Assembly: GCA_000716465.1 (NCBI GenBank)
Contig: JNWL01000024.1
Location: 1-64,000 of the forward strand
DNA: 64,000 nt
DNA from: Streptomyces bikiniensis
Lineage (GTDB): Bacteria > Actinomycetota > Actinomycetes > Streptomycetales > Streptomycetaceae
Reading direction: 5' to 3'
The translations under genes were made by a program, and so were the position numbers. This document shows, piece by piece, positions 25,823 to 33,821 of this stretch; positions within the stretch are counted from its first letter, which is position 1, and the number at the start of each line of letters is the position of its first letter. Below the pieces are notes generated by a model that worked only from the letters and a program-made list of their open reading frames with translations, ran no database searches and was not told the DNA's origin.

Positions 25823-27349
25823 CTACACGGGGAGCAACTGCCACTGGCGGCCCCGGTGGTCGCCCTCGGCCCCGTCCTGCCTGACCGCTGTACGGGCGTT
25901 GGTGTCGACCCGCAGCAGCAGACCGCTGTTGCGGTTCGCGATCTCGTACACCCGCGGCGTGTCGGTCACGGAGCCCACCGGAATCAGCCTCCACTGCTGG
26001 TGGTGCGCGTCACTGCCCCCGTAGGAGCGCTGCGCGACCACCGCACCGGACAACTCCTGGGCCTCGGCGACCTCCAGGACCTTGCCGCTGCGCACGTTCT
26101 CGATCCGGTACAGGACCTCACCGTCGTTCTGCCCCGTCGCGATCAACCGCCAGCGCTGGTGGGCCTTGGGCGCGGCAAGGGCCTGATGGATCTCCGCCCC
26201 GTCCTTGAGGGACTCCCGCTGCACCCCCATCCGCAGCCGGCTGCGGACGTTGGCCCAGGAGACCACCGTGCCCGAATCGGGCAGCCCGCCCAGCCTCGCC
26301 GACGCGATCTTCCGGATCCGGTGGTTGAGGTGGTCGGCGATGTAGAGGGTGTCGACGCAGTCCACGACGAGACCGAACGGGTTGTTCAACTGGGCCGAAG
26401 CGGCCGGGCCGCCGTCACCGCCGAAGCCGGCACTGCCCGTGCCGGCGACCGTGCTGATCGTCCCGTCCGGGGCGACCTTCCGGACCCGGTGGTTTCGGTA
26501 GTCGGAGAGGTAGAGGGTGCCCGTACTGTCCACCGCCACCGCCACCGGGAGGTTCAGCCGAGCCGAAGCCGCTGGGCCCCCGTCACCGCTGAACCCCGCG
26601 GCGCCCGTGCCGGCGACCGTGCTGATCGTTCCGTCCGGCGCGACCTTCCGGACCCGGTGGTTGTCCGCGTCGGCGATGTAGAGGTTGCCCGCGCCGTCCA
26701 CCGCCAGTCCGTACGGACGGTTCAGCTGGGCCGAAGCCGCCGGGCCGCCGTCTCCCCTGGAGCCCGCCGTCCCGGTGCCCGCGATCGTACTGATCTTCCC
26801 GTCCGCGGTGACCTTCCGGACCCGGTGGTTGCCGTGGTCGGAGACGTAGAGGACGCCGTCACCGTCGACCGCCGCTCCCAGCGCGTAGTTGATGCGGGCG
26901 GCGGTGGCGGAGCCGCCGTCACCGCCGAACCCCGCGGCGCCCGTGCCGACGGCCGTGCTGATCGTTCCGTCCGGCGTGACCTTCCGGACCCGGTGGTTGG
27001 CGGAGTCGGTGATGTAGAGGTTGCCCGCGCCGTCCACCGCCACCTCTCGTGGGCAGTTCAACTGGGCCGAGAGGGCAGGACCATTGTCGCCCCGGTAGCC
27101 CGCGACTCCGGTCCCCGCGACCGTACTGACCTTCCCGTCGGTCGTGACCTTCCGGACCCGGTGGTTGAAGTAGTCGGAGGAGTACAGGGTGCCGGTGCTG
27201 TCCACCGCCAGTCCGTACGGACCGTTCAGCTGGGCCGAAACGGCGGGCCCGTCATCTCCCTTGGATCCCGCGGTCTCGGTCCCCGCGATCGTGCTGATCG
27301 GAGAAGCGGTGTCCTCGGTACCGGTGGTTTCCGCCTGGGGGGTGCTCAT
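25823..27349 (-). CDS. NHL-repeat beta-propeller with C-terminal ricin-type trefoil
   Basis: A 508-residue protein. Residues 15-335 are six NHL repeats of about 56 residues, each with GLAVDGAGNLYIADADNHRV-like strands and a G-T-G-x2-G-x2-GD-G loop. Residues 350-508 form a trefoil with HQRWRLIATG, HQQWRLIPVG and RQWQLLPV. NHL propellers bind proteins or peptides and the trefoil binds sugars; catalysis is not indicated. There is no signal peptide. The ATG at 27349 follows GAAGGGA. It converges on the companion gene and shares the trefoil design of the FG-GAP protein, so it belongs to the same island. Confidence 0.82.
   Translation of the reverse strand: MSTPQAETTGTEDTASPISTIAGTETAGSKGDDGPAVSAQLNGPYGLAVDSTGTLYSSDYFNHRVRKVTTDGKVSTVAGTGVAGYRGDNGPALSAQLNCPREVAVDGAGNLYITDSANHRVRKVTPDGTISTAVGTGAAGFGGDGGSATAARINYALGAAVDGDGVLYVSDHGNHRVRKVTADGKISTIAGTGTAGSRGDGGPAASAQLNRPYGLAVDGAGNLYIADADNHRVRKVAPDGTISTVAGTGAAGFSGDGGPAASARLNLPVAVAVDSTGTLYLSDYRNHRVRKVAPDGTISTVAGTGSAGFGGDGGPAASAQLNNPFGLVVDCVDTLYIADHLNHRIRKIASARLGGLPDSGTVVSWANVRSRLRMGVQRESLKDGAEIHQALAAPKAHQRWRLIATGQNDGEVLYRIENVRSGKVLEVAEAQELSGAVVAQRSYGGSDAHHQQWRLIPVGSVTDTPRVYEIANRNSGLLLRVDTNARTAVRQDGAEGDHRGRQWQLLPV
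26300..27310 (-). repeat. Six tandem ~168-bp coding repeats (NHL units)
   Basis: The NHL-coding region repeats at DNA level about every 168 bases, with near-identical blocks such as CCTTCCGGACCCGGTGGTT recurring six times. The neighbouring repeats are similar enough for recombination to change copy number. Confidence 0.75.
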
Positions 27350-27639
27350 CGTCGTCCCTTCGCCGTTCACCGACCGCCTGTTACAGACGGTTGCGTATCG
27401 ATTCCAGAAAGTCATAGGCGTGTCGGCTTGGCAAGATCACTTCCGAATGATCCTCGTGAAACGTGTTGACGACGGCACCAGTCCCCTCCGCACATGGCGG
27501 GAAGCTTCTTCAGTGCGGCACCAAGGAGCCCGGCGGCCTTCGTGCCACCCGGACCCGCCGGCCCGCGACAGGTCGGCTCCCCTGGTCCGGCGGCCTTTTG
27601 TCCCCTCGCCGCCGGCCGCCCCGTCCAGAGGGCGGCCCA

Positions 27640-27835
27640 GGACCCCAGTCGGCTCCATGCTTCCGCCATCGCGACCGCAACGACCTCGATCCGGTGGCCG
27701 GAGCGCCGGTAGGCCGTCGCCGAGGTACGGAACTCGTCCGGGTCGGAGAGGGCGGATGCGACGACCGCGTCGAACTGCCGCGCGGACGTACTCCTCGACT
27801 TCGGCCCGCCCACGGCTGGTGTCCGGCCGTACCGC
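27640..27835 (-). pseudogene. Zeta-toxin family fragment
   Basis: The minus strand encodes FDAVVASALSDPDEFRTSAT then AYRRSGHRIEVVAVAMAEAW and SRLG, matching the central part of Streptomyces zeta-toxin-like P-loop kinases. Upstream, in another frame, VRPDTSRGRAEVEEYVRAAV belongs to the same protein, so a frameshift separates the two. The Walker A region and the C-terminus are absent. Zeta toxins phosphorylate UDP-N-acetylglucosamine; this is a remnant only. The rest of 27350-28126 shows no supported gene. Confidence 0.55.
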
Positions 27836-28126
27836 GTCACCGCGATCCTGCGAGCCCGCACCGAGCACGCCGGACGGGCGGTGCCGCCCGGCGCGCCCGT
27901 ACTCCGTCAGGCCGGATGAGGGCCGCTCGGCGTCGCCAGACACCGGACACGAGCAGAACGCGACCGTCCCGTCCCCTGCACACAAGGGGTGGGGCCTGTC
28001 CGGCGTATCGGGCACGGCCCTGCCCCGCGTGGTTCCGCTCTTCCTCCGGGCTCGGCGAACCGCCTACGCTCGGACCGTTTCGGTACGCGGCGATGCGCTC
28101 GTCCCCGGCGCAGTAAGGCGGTTTCC

Positions 28127-28888
28127 GTGCCCGGATGGATGGACCTGGTGTACACCACGGCCGGCGGCGTCGTCGGTGCCGCGGTGACCAACCACCTCTC
28201 CATGCACCAGGAGCGCCGGCATCTGCGGGCGGCGGTCATGCAGCAGGTACTCCGCGTCACCGCCGTGCGCGAGGGGGTGTACGACGTCGTGCCGGGTCGG
28301 AGGGGAAGCCCGCCGCGGCACCCGGCCGGAGGGTCGAGAACGCTCGCCGCGGCCCGGCTCGGCGTCATGGCGGTCCTGGAGGACGGCCGCGACGCCGAGC
28401 GGGCCCAGCAGGAAGCGGTCTCGGACCTCGTGGTGGCCGCGCTCTCAGCCGGTGTGCCCCGCAAGATCCTGGACTTCGCCGGCGGCGGCGAGGAGTACGC
28501 ACTGCGGTGCGAGGTTGTCGCAGCGGTCGACCTGCGCCTGGGCGGGGTGCTCGGCGAACCGCTCGACGACCTCGTGACGCGCTGCGAGGAGTACCGGCAG
28601 GCAACGGCCCAGCTCCTCCTCCGGGCACTGTGGCACCCATGGCGGACGCGGCTGTGGATACGCGTCCGCCTGCGCGCCCTGCGCCGGGAGGCCGCCGCGC
28701 TGCACCGCGGCCAGGAGGAGGCGATGTCCGTCCTGGCCCGGCCGGAGCACCTCGCCGCTCTCGACGGGCGCCTCGGCGACCCCCCTCCGCACCAGGACCC
28801 GCCCCACACCGAGGAGCCGGGGGCACGGTATAGGCGAGGTCCGGTGGACGGACCGGCCGGGCCGTCCGGCCGGGAACGCGCCGGTTGA
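28127..28888 (+). CDS. Membrane-anchored hypothetical protein, 253 residues
   Basis: The protein starts with GTG at 28127 and a short N-terminal hydrophobic segment (WMDLVYTTAGGVVGAAVTNH), followed by a mainly helical cytoplasmic region rich in Arg and Glu (HQERRHLRAAVMQQVLRVTA, CEEYRQATAQLLLRALWHPW) and a Pro/Arg-rich disordered tail. Coiled-coil tendency is likely in residues 70-210. I do not recognise a family with known function. The GTG is chosen because the longer open frame upstream is arginine-rich and unlike protein. Confidence 0.6.
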   Translation: MPGWMDLVYTTAGGVVGAAVTNHLSMHQERRHLRAAVMQQVLRVTAVREGVYDVVPGRRGSPPRHPAGGSRTLAAARLGVMAVLEDGRDAERAQQEAVSDLVVAALSAGVPRKILDFAGGGEEYALRCEVVAAVDLRLGGVLGEPLDDLVTRCEEYRQATAQLLLRALWHPWRTRLWIRVRLRALRREAAALHRGQEEAMSVLARPEHLAALDGRLGDPPPHQDPPHTEEPGARYRRGPVDGPAGPSGRERAG

Positions 28889-29144
28889 CCGGTGCGATCC
28901 GGGGCGGGCGACGGCTGTACCGGGCCCCGCCCGCACCGTCCTCGGCACCGGGAACGGGCAGCTCCGTGGACTTCCTCAGCTCCATGCCCGCGAGGGGCAC
29001 GCGCGCGACGCTGCCGGAACTCCGCCCGACCCCGGGCCCGCTGCGGCAGCGTTCCTCGCTGCAATCGCCCCCGCGCTGCACCGCCCGGCCGGTCACCAGG
29101 GCGCCCAAGTCCCCGAACCCGCCCCCGAAAAACGCACCGGGACC

Positions 29145-29276
29145 ATGACCGAGCCCGGGAAGCTCTACGGGGTGCACCCTTCCACGATCCGCGCGCTGCG
29201 CTCCCGCGGCCTGGCCTGGGAAGCGATCGGCGCCGAGGTGGGCCCGTCGGTGAAGACGGTCCGCGCCCGCGCGTGA
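29145..29276 (+). CDS. Possible short helix-turn-helix peptide or C-terminal remnant
   Basis: 43 codons from ATG at 29145: KLYGVHPSTIRALRSRGLAW then EAIGAEVGPSVKTVRARA. The pattern (V-H-P-S-T-I-R-A-L-R, then W-E-A-I-G-A-E-V-G-x-S) is a helix-turn-helix. The same frame is open and protein-like upstream to about 28890 without a start codon, so this may be the C-terminal end of a broken gene. Low confidence. Confidence 0.3.
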   Translation: MTEPGKLYGVHPSTIRALRSRGLAWEAIGAEVGPSVKTVRARA

Positions 29277-29478
29277 ACACCGTGCTCCGTACTCCGCTCA
29301 CCGCCTGAAGACGGTGCGTCTTCGCAGGTCGCGCGATCAGTCGGCCTTACGCGAGCGCAAGTGGGACGGCAGCGGGACGTTAGCGCGGAGGCCGAGCATG
29401 TTGATGCGCCAGGTACGTCAGCCCATTGACACCTCCCTGCCTGGCGCCACCGGCACCTTTCAGCAGACAGGGATGTGC

Positions 29479-29910
29479 ATGCGTAGATTCAGAAGCGTTT
29501 TCGCGACGGTCGCGGCTCTGGCCGCTTTCGCGGGAGCGAGTGCCGTGGCGGCGCCGGCACAGGCGGCGACCTACTGCACGACCAAGGGACAGAAGTACTT
29601 CTGCGAGTACGGCATCTCGACCACGAAGTTCCTCAACGGAACGAAGGAGGAGTTCGTCGTCGGCCCCGACCACGCGGTGTGGACGAACTGGACCAACCCC
29701 GACGGCTCCTGGAACGGATGGGTCTCCATGGGCGGCTGGGTCAAAAGCCGCATCGAGGTCACCGCTCAGGAGCAGCCCAACTCCATCATCCAGATGTCGG
29801 CCATCGGCAAGGACGACGGCCTGTGGCTCCGGTTCCGCTACAGCAATGGTGTGTGGACGGACTGGCAGCCGACCTGCTGGGTCAACCCCAACGGCCACTT
29901 CTGCCCGTAA
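29479..29910 (+). CDS. Small secreted lectin-like (PLL/DUF346-type repeat) protein
   Basis: A 143-residue precursor with a clear Sec signal peptide (MRRFRSVFATVAALAAFAGA...APAQA-A, cleavage about residue 30). The mature part has four cysteines and two Trp-rich units, HAVWTNWTNPDGSWNGWVSM and LWLRFRYSNGVWTDWQPTCW. These resemble blades of PLL/DUF346-type sugar-binding propellers but are too few for a complete one. It is probably an extracellular binding protein. A start at 29473 is also possible. It stands alone before the antibiotic locus. Confidence 0.65.
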   Translation: MRRFRSVFATVAALAAFAGASAVAAPAQAATYCTTKGQKYFCEYGISTTKFLNGTKEEFVVGPDHAVWTNWTNPDGSWNGWVSMGGWVKSRIEVTAQEQPNSIIQMSAIGKDDGLWLRFRYSNGVWTDWQPTCWVNPNGHFCP

Positions 29911-30299
29911 CCGCCCTCGGCAAGCGACACCGGCTTGGAGCGCACGAGCCGACGAAACACCACCAGCGGCCCGGACACCCTGCGGCCGCGCGGAAGCCCG
30001 GGCTTGCCGGCTCCGGCTCCGGTCGTACCGCGGCGCACCCCCCGTCCACGGTTCGTGTCGTGCCCCACACCCGGGCGATCCTGGTGCTGGGCAGGCCGCT
30101 TCCCCGCCGCTGAGCTACGGCGCGGGGTCGTAGGGGACGACGGTGGTCTCGCAGGCCTCGGCGTACACCTTCAGCGCCTCGGCCCCGGTTCGTCGAGCGG
30201 GAACGCCGACCTGCGCCGGCAGGCGTTCCCGCGCGGGTTCGAGAACCTCCGGTGCCGTGCCGTGCCGAGCGCGATCGGGTCGGATCACGAGAAACGGGC
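29911..30299. other. Left border of the antibiotic locus
   Basis: 389 bases with no supported gene between the secreted protein and the 3' end of strU. A minus-strand frame ending at 30115 (EALKVYAEACETTVVPYDPA) is protein-like over 40 codons but has no recognisable family or good start; it may be a scrap. Confidence 0.35.
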
Positions 30300-31586
30300 T
30301 CAGGCCGCGAACAGTTTGTCCTGCTCGGCGCGCAGCACGTCGACGAGTCGATCCGGCGGCAGGATCACGTCCCCGTAGCCGAGCACGGTGTCCTTGGCGA
30401 CGGCGTGGCGGAGCACGCACCCCTCGGAGATGCCCATCGGCAACAGGTCGTCGGCGCGTGTCACCGCGTGCGACTCGGCCACCCCGAAGGTGTCGTAGCC
30501 GCCTATCCCGTCCAGCACCGTGCCGGCGGGCAGGTCACGCTTGGCGGTGGCCACCACGTCGACCCGGGGGCCGGCGGGCGGGGTCAGCGCGGCGTCGCCG
30601 AAGTCGACGGCGCGCACCACGGTGTGCGGCACCTCGAAGTGACACAGGTGGTAGGGCGTGTAGAAGCTGTACAGCGGGCCGCGCCCGAGCTTGTACAGCT
30701 CCAGGTACGTGTGCTGCGCCGGGTCGTCGTGGGTCCCCAGCACGTACACGCCGGGCGCGGGCTTGGCGCCCACCACGTAGTCCACGATGCCGCCGAGCTC
30801 CCGCAGTTCGTCCACGTCGTACATCTCGACCAGCTGGTCCACGTGTCCGGTGTGGTCGCGCCCGTACATGCCGCGCTTGGGTACGGTGAAGCCGAAGGCG
30901 TTGGCCACGATCGCCTGTTCGAAGGAGACCTTCGTCCCGTCGGTGAAGCTGGTGATCATGTGGACGTTCTGCCCCCACCGGTCGGCGAACGGCTGCTGGG
31001 TCGTGGGGGTGCGGTACTCGTCCTGGAACCCCTTGACGTTGCCGGCCACCAGGGGAGTGACGCCCAGACTGCGCACGAAGCGCAGCAGATTGGCCTGCAC
31101 CGCAGGCTGGTCGCCGTCGGCCCCGGTGAGCACCACTCCGGCCGCGCGGGCGCGGTGCGCCAGCAGCGGTCCGACCGTGCAGTCGAGTTCGGCGTTCATC
31201 GTCACCACCGGAAGACCGCGCTCGATGGCGGCGACGGTGATCCTGGCACCGAACTCCACCGCACCGGTGACGTCCACCAGGCAGTCGATGCCCTCCGCCT
31301 CGATCAGGGCGAACGCGTCCTCCGTGACGACCGGCCGTCCGGCGGCCACGGCCGCCGAGATCGCGTCCCGGCTCCCCGCCAGGACGGGCTTCAGACCCGC
31401 CTCCCGGTACGCGCGTTCCGCGTTGTCCGGGTTCCGGTTGGAGATGGCGGCCACCCGCATGCCGGGCACCGAGGTGGTGATGTGCCGCACCAGTCCCCGC
31501 CCCATGTAACCGGCGCCCACCATGCCGACCCGGATCGGCCGGCGCTCTTCCGCGCGACGGCGCAGCGCGGCGTCGACGATGATCAT
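30300..31586 (-). CDS. strU: NAD(P)-dependent oxidoreductase with SAF-like C-terminus, StrU-like
   Basis: A 428-residue protein. The N-terminal Rossmann fold carries VGMVGAGYMGRGLVRHI; the middle contains CLVDVTGAVEFGARITVAAI and MNAELDC as in homoserine-dehydrogenase-like enzymes; the C-terminus (KRDLPAGTVLDGIGGYDTFG) is SAF-like. This matches StrU, an oxidoreductase of streptomycin clusters whose reaction is not established. It diverges from strVW. The ATG at 31586 has a poor ribosome-binding site but overlaps (ATGA) the stop of an upstream 64-codon frame, suggesting translational coupling. Location next to strVW supports the name. Confidence 0.75.
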   Translation of the reverse strand: MIIVDAALRRRAEERRPIRVGMVGAGYMGRGLVRHITTSVPGMRVAAISNRNPDNAERAYREAGLKPVLAGSRDAISAAVAAGRPVVTEDAFALIEAEGIDCLVDVTGAVEFGARITVAAIERGLPVVTMNAELDCTVGPLLAHRARAAGVVLTGADGDQPAVQANLLRFVRSLGVTPLVAGNVKGFQDEYRTPTTQQPFADRWGQNVHMITSFTDGTKVSFEQAIVANAFGFTVPKRGMYGRDHTGHVDQLVEMYDVDELRELGGIVDYVVGAKPAPGVYVLGTHDDPAQHTYLELYKLGRGPLYSFYTPYHLCHFEVPHTVVRAVDFGDAALTPPAGPRVDVVATAKRDLPAGTVLDGIGGYDTFGVAESHAVTRADDLLPMGISEGCVLRHAVAKDTVLGYGDVILPPDRLVDVLRAEQDKLFAA

Positions 31587-31777
31587 CGACGGCCCACCGG
31601 GGCTCCGGCCGACCGGGACCGACGCGGAGCCGGCGCCGTCGGGAGCCGGAACGGACGGCGGGAACGGGCGGACGGTGCGCGGTCGTCCTCCCACCGTTTC
31701 CGGCCCGGGAGTGCCGCACTCCTCGGCGAGGTGGCGTGAACCAGCATGGCGATCTCCGATGCCTGTCGGTGCGTCAT
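31583..31777 (-). CDS. Leaderless upstream open reading frame coupled to strU
   Basis: A 64-codon frame starting MTHRQASEIAMLVHATSPRS; its TGA overlaps the strU ATG by four bases. On the minus strand a TAGCCT hexamer stands 9 nt before its ATG, so the strU transcript probably starts at or near this codon. The encoded peptide is Arg/Ser/Pro-rich and resembles nothing known, so the frame may act by its translation rather than its product. Confidence 0.4.
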   Translation of the reverse strand: MTHRQASEIAMLVHATSPRSAALPGRKRWEDDRAPSARSRRPFRLPTAPAPRRSRSAGAPVGRR

Positions 31778-31966
31778 GGATTTGCGAGGCTAGGTCGCTG
31801 GCACGAGGCCGGGCAACAGCCGTCCCGCCGACCGCTTACGCACGGCGCACCGGAAGACCTTCCGGGACGTGCGACGGGCTTTCCCTCGTGGTGGCCTCTT
31901 CCGGGCGGGTAGTAGAGGGGTTCCTCGCGGCGGAGAGCCCGCCGCCGGTGTGCCGCGGCTCCCGGG

Positions 31967-31995
31967 TTTCGACTGCGGACGATCGGCAGTCGAAC
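31967..31995. promoter_or_regulatory. StrR-binding palindrome between strU and strV
   Basis: TTTCGACTG, 11 bases, CAGTCGAAC: one mismatch from the established StrR site GTTCGACTG-N11-CAGTCGAAC. It ends 28 bases before the -35 of the strV promoter, the normal position for an activator, and may serve strU as well. Confidence 0.88.
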
Positions 31996-32023
31996 AGGGG
32001 AACCGGTCTTTGCGGAGGAGGAT

Positions 32024-32054
32024 TTGACGACCCGGCCGGAACGCTCGATATGTT
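32024..32054 (+). promoter_or_regulatory. strV promoter, leaderless transcript expected
   Basis: TTGACG (32024-32029) and TATGTT (32049-32054) with a 19-base spacer; only 6 bases separate the -10 from the strV ATG, so transcription should start at or very near the start codon. Confidence 0.6.
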
Positions 32055-32060
32055 CGCGCA

Positions 32061-33821
32061 ATGCGCCCGCTTCCCGTCGCAGACCCGGGTCACCCCGACA
32101 TCCGATCGGCCTTCAGGTACCTGCTCTGGCTCGCGGGCCGGATGGCCCGCCCCCTGAGCGCCGCGGCGTTCCTCGGCCTCCTGTGGCTCGGTTCGCAGGC
32201 GCTCGTGCCGGTCGTCATCCGCGAGGCCGTCGACGAGGGACTGGTCCCCGGCGACATGGGCACCGTCCTGGTGTGGTCCGCCGTGCTCCTCGGCCTCGGC
32301 CTGGTGCAGGCGGTGTCCGGCATGTTCCGCCGCCGACTGAGCATGCACAACGCGCTGTCCGCCGGTTTCCGCACGGTCCAGCTGGTGACCGCCCACGCGG
32401 ACCGGCTCGGCGCCGGCCTCGAACGGCGCGTCGACGACGGGGAACTGGTCAGCGTCGGCACCTCGGACATGACCACCATCGGCAACGCCTTCGACGTCGT
32501 CGGCCGGGCCTTCGGCGCCGTCGTCTCGACGATCCTGGTGGCCGCGATACTCCTCGACCAGTCGCCCTGGCTCGGCCTCCTCCTGATCGTCCTCCTGCCC
32601 GCGATCATCCTCACCATGGGCTACACCCTGCGCCCCCTGCACCGCAGGCAGAGCGCCTACCGCGACCTCCAGGGCGAGCTGACTTCCCGGCTCACCGACG
32701 TGGTGACCGGACTGCGGGTCCTGCGCGGCGTCGGCGGCGAGACCTCCTTCGCCCGTTCCTACCGCGAGCGCTCGCAGCGCGTGCGCGCCGCCGGCTCCGA
32801 GGTGGCCGGGGCGGAGGCCCTGATCCGCGCCGCCCAGGTGCTGCTGCCCGGCCTGCTGGTCGGCGTCGTCACCTGGATCGGCGCCCGCGCCGCCCTGAAC
32901 GGCACGGTCACGCCCGGCGAACTCGTCGCCTTCTACGCGTACGCCGCCTTCCTCGTCGAACCGCTCGCCATCTTCACCGACACCGCCGACCGTTTCGCCC
33001 GGGCCCATGTCGCCGCCCGCCGCGTGATCGCCGTACTGGCCCTGCCCACCACCTCCCCGGACGCCGGAGGGGGGGACACGCCGGTGCCCGTCGGCGCGCA
33101 CGACCTGGTCGACGAGCACACCGGACTGGTCGTTCCCGCCGGCTCCTTCCTGGTGGTGGTGGCACCGCCGGCCGAGGGCGTGCGCCTGGCCGACCGCCTG
33201 GGCGGTTACGCCGGCGGGTCCGTCCGCTACGCCGGACTGCCGCTGCGGGAAATGCGCACCGAGCAGGTCCGCCGCCACATCCTCGTGGTCGACAACCGCT
33301 CCCGGCTCTTCCGCGGCAGCCTGCGCGACAACCTCGACCCGCACCGCGCCGCCGGGGACGACGACGTGCTCGCCGCGCTGCGGGTGGCGGCCGCCGAGGA
33401 CGTCGTCGAGTCGCTGCCCGAAGGACTGGACGCCGCCGTCACCGCCGACGGGAGCCGGTTCTCGGGAGGCCAGCGGCAACGGCTCGTCCTCGCCCGCGCG
33501 GTGCTGGCCGACCCCGACGTCCTCGTCGTGGTCGACCCCACGTCGGCCGTCGACGCCCACACCGAGAACCGGGTGGGGCACCGGCTGCGCGCCGCCAGGG
33601 CGGGCCGCACCACCGTCCTGGTCAGCTCCAGCCCCCTGCTCCTCGAACGGGCCGAACGGGTCGCCTTCGTCCACGACGGTTCGGTCGTCGCCACCGGCAG
33701 CCACCGCGATCTGCTGGCCGCCGACCCCCGGTACCGCCTGGCCATCCAGCGCGAGACCGGCGAAGACCCCGCCGGGGACGCGTCCCCCACCGCCCCCTTC
33801 GCCCGCAGGAGTGCGGAATGA
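32061..33821 (+). CDS. strV: ABC exporter half-transporter with degenerate ATPase site
   Basis: A 586-residue fused six-helix membrane domain and ATPase domain (type IV exporter). In the ATPase half the signature FSGGQRQRLVLARA is canonical, but Walker A is lost (VVVAPPAEGVRLAD instead of GxxGxGKST) and the Glu after Walker B is Pro (VLVVVDPTSAVD). It must therefore work as a heterodimer with the next gene, strW, whose motifs are complementary; the genes overlap by ATGA at 33818-33821. StrVW is regarded as the exporter of streptomycin (probably the phosphorylated form) or a precursor. Control by the upstream StrR site is expected. Confidence 0.87.
   Translation: MRPLPVADPGHPDIRSAFRYLLWLAGRMARPLSAAAFLGLLWLGSQALVPVVIREAVDEGLVPGDMGTVLVWSAVLLGLGLVQAVSGMFRRRLSMHNALSAGFRTVQLVTAHADRLGAGLERRVDDGELVSVGTSDMTTIGNAFDVVGRAFGAVVSTILVAAILLDQSPWLGLLLIVLLPAIILTMGYTLRPLHRRQSAYRDLQGELTSRLTDVVTGLRVLRGVGGETSFARSYRERSQRVRAAGSEVAGAEALIRAAQVLLPGLLVGVVTWIGARAALNGTVTPGELVAFYAYAAFLVEPLAIFTDTADRFARAHVAARRVIAVLALPTTSPDAGGGDTPVPVGAHDLVDEHTGLVVPAGSFLVVVAPPAEGVRLADRLGGYAGGSVRYAGLPLREMRTEQVRRHILVVDNRSRLFRGSLRDNLDPHRAAGDDDVLAALRVAAAEDVVESLPEGLDAAVTADGSRFSGGQRQRLVLARAVLADPDVLVVVDPTSAVDAHTENRVGHRLRAARAGRTTVLVSSSPLLLERAERVAFVHDGSVVATGSHRDLLAADPRYRLAIQRETGEDPAGDASPTAPFARRSAE

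Noticed and set aside
26300..27310. CRISPR-like regularly spaced repeat
   Set aside because: The period is about 168 bp, the repeats are in frame and encode NHL propeller blades; there are no short unique spacers or cas genes.
30115..30420. Minus-strand frame of 101 codons at the 3' side of strU
   Set aside because: It overlaps the real strU end; only the last 40 codons look protein-like and no start or family is evident.
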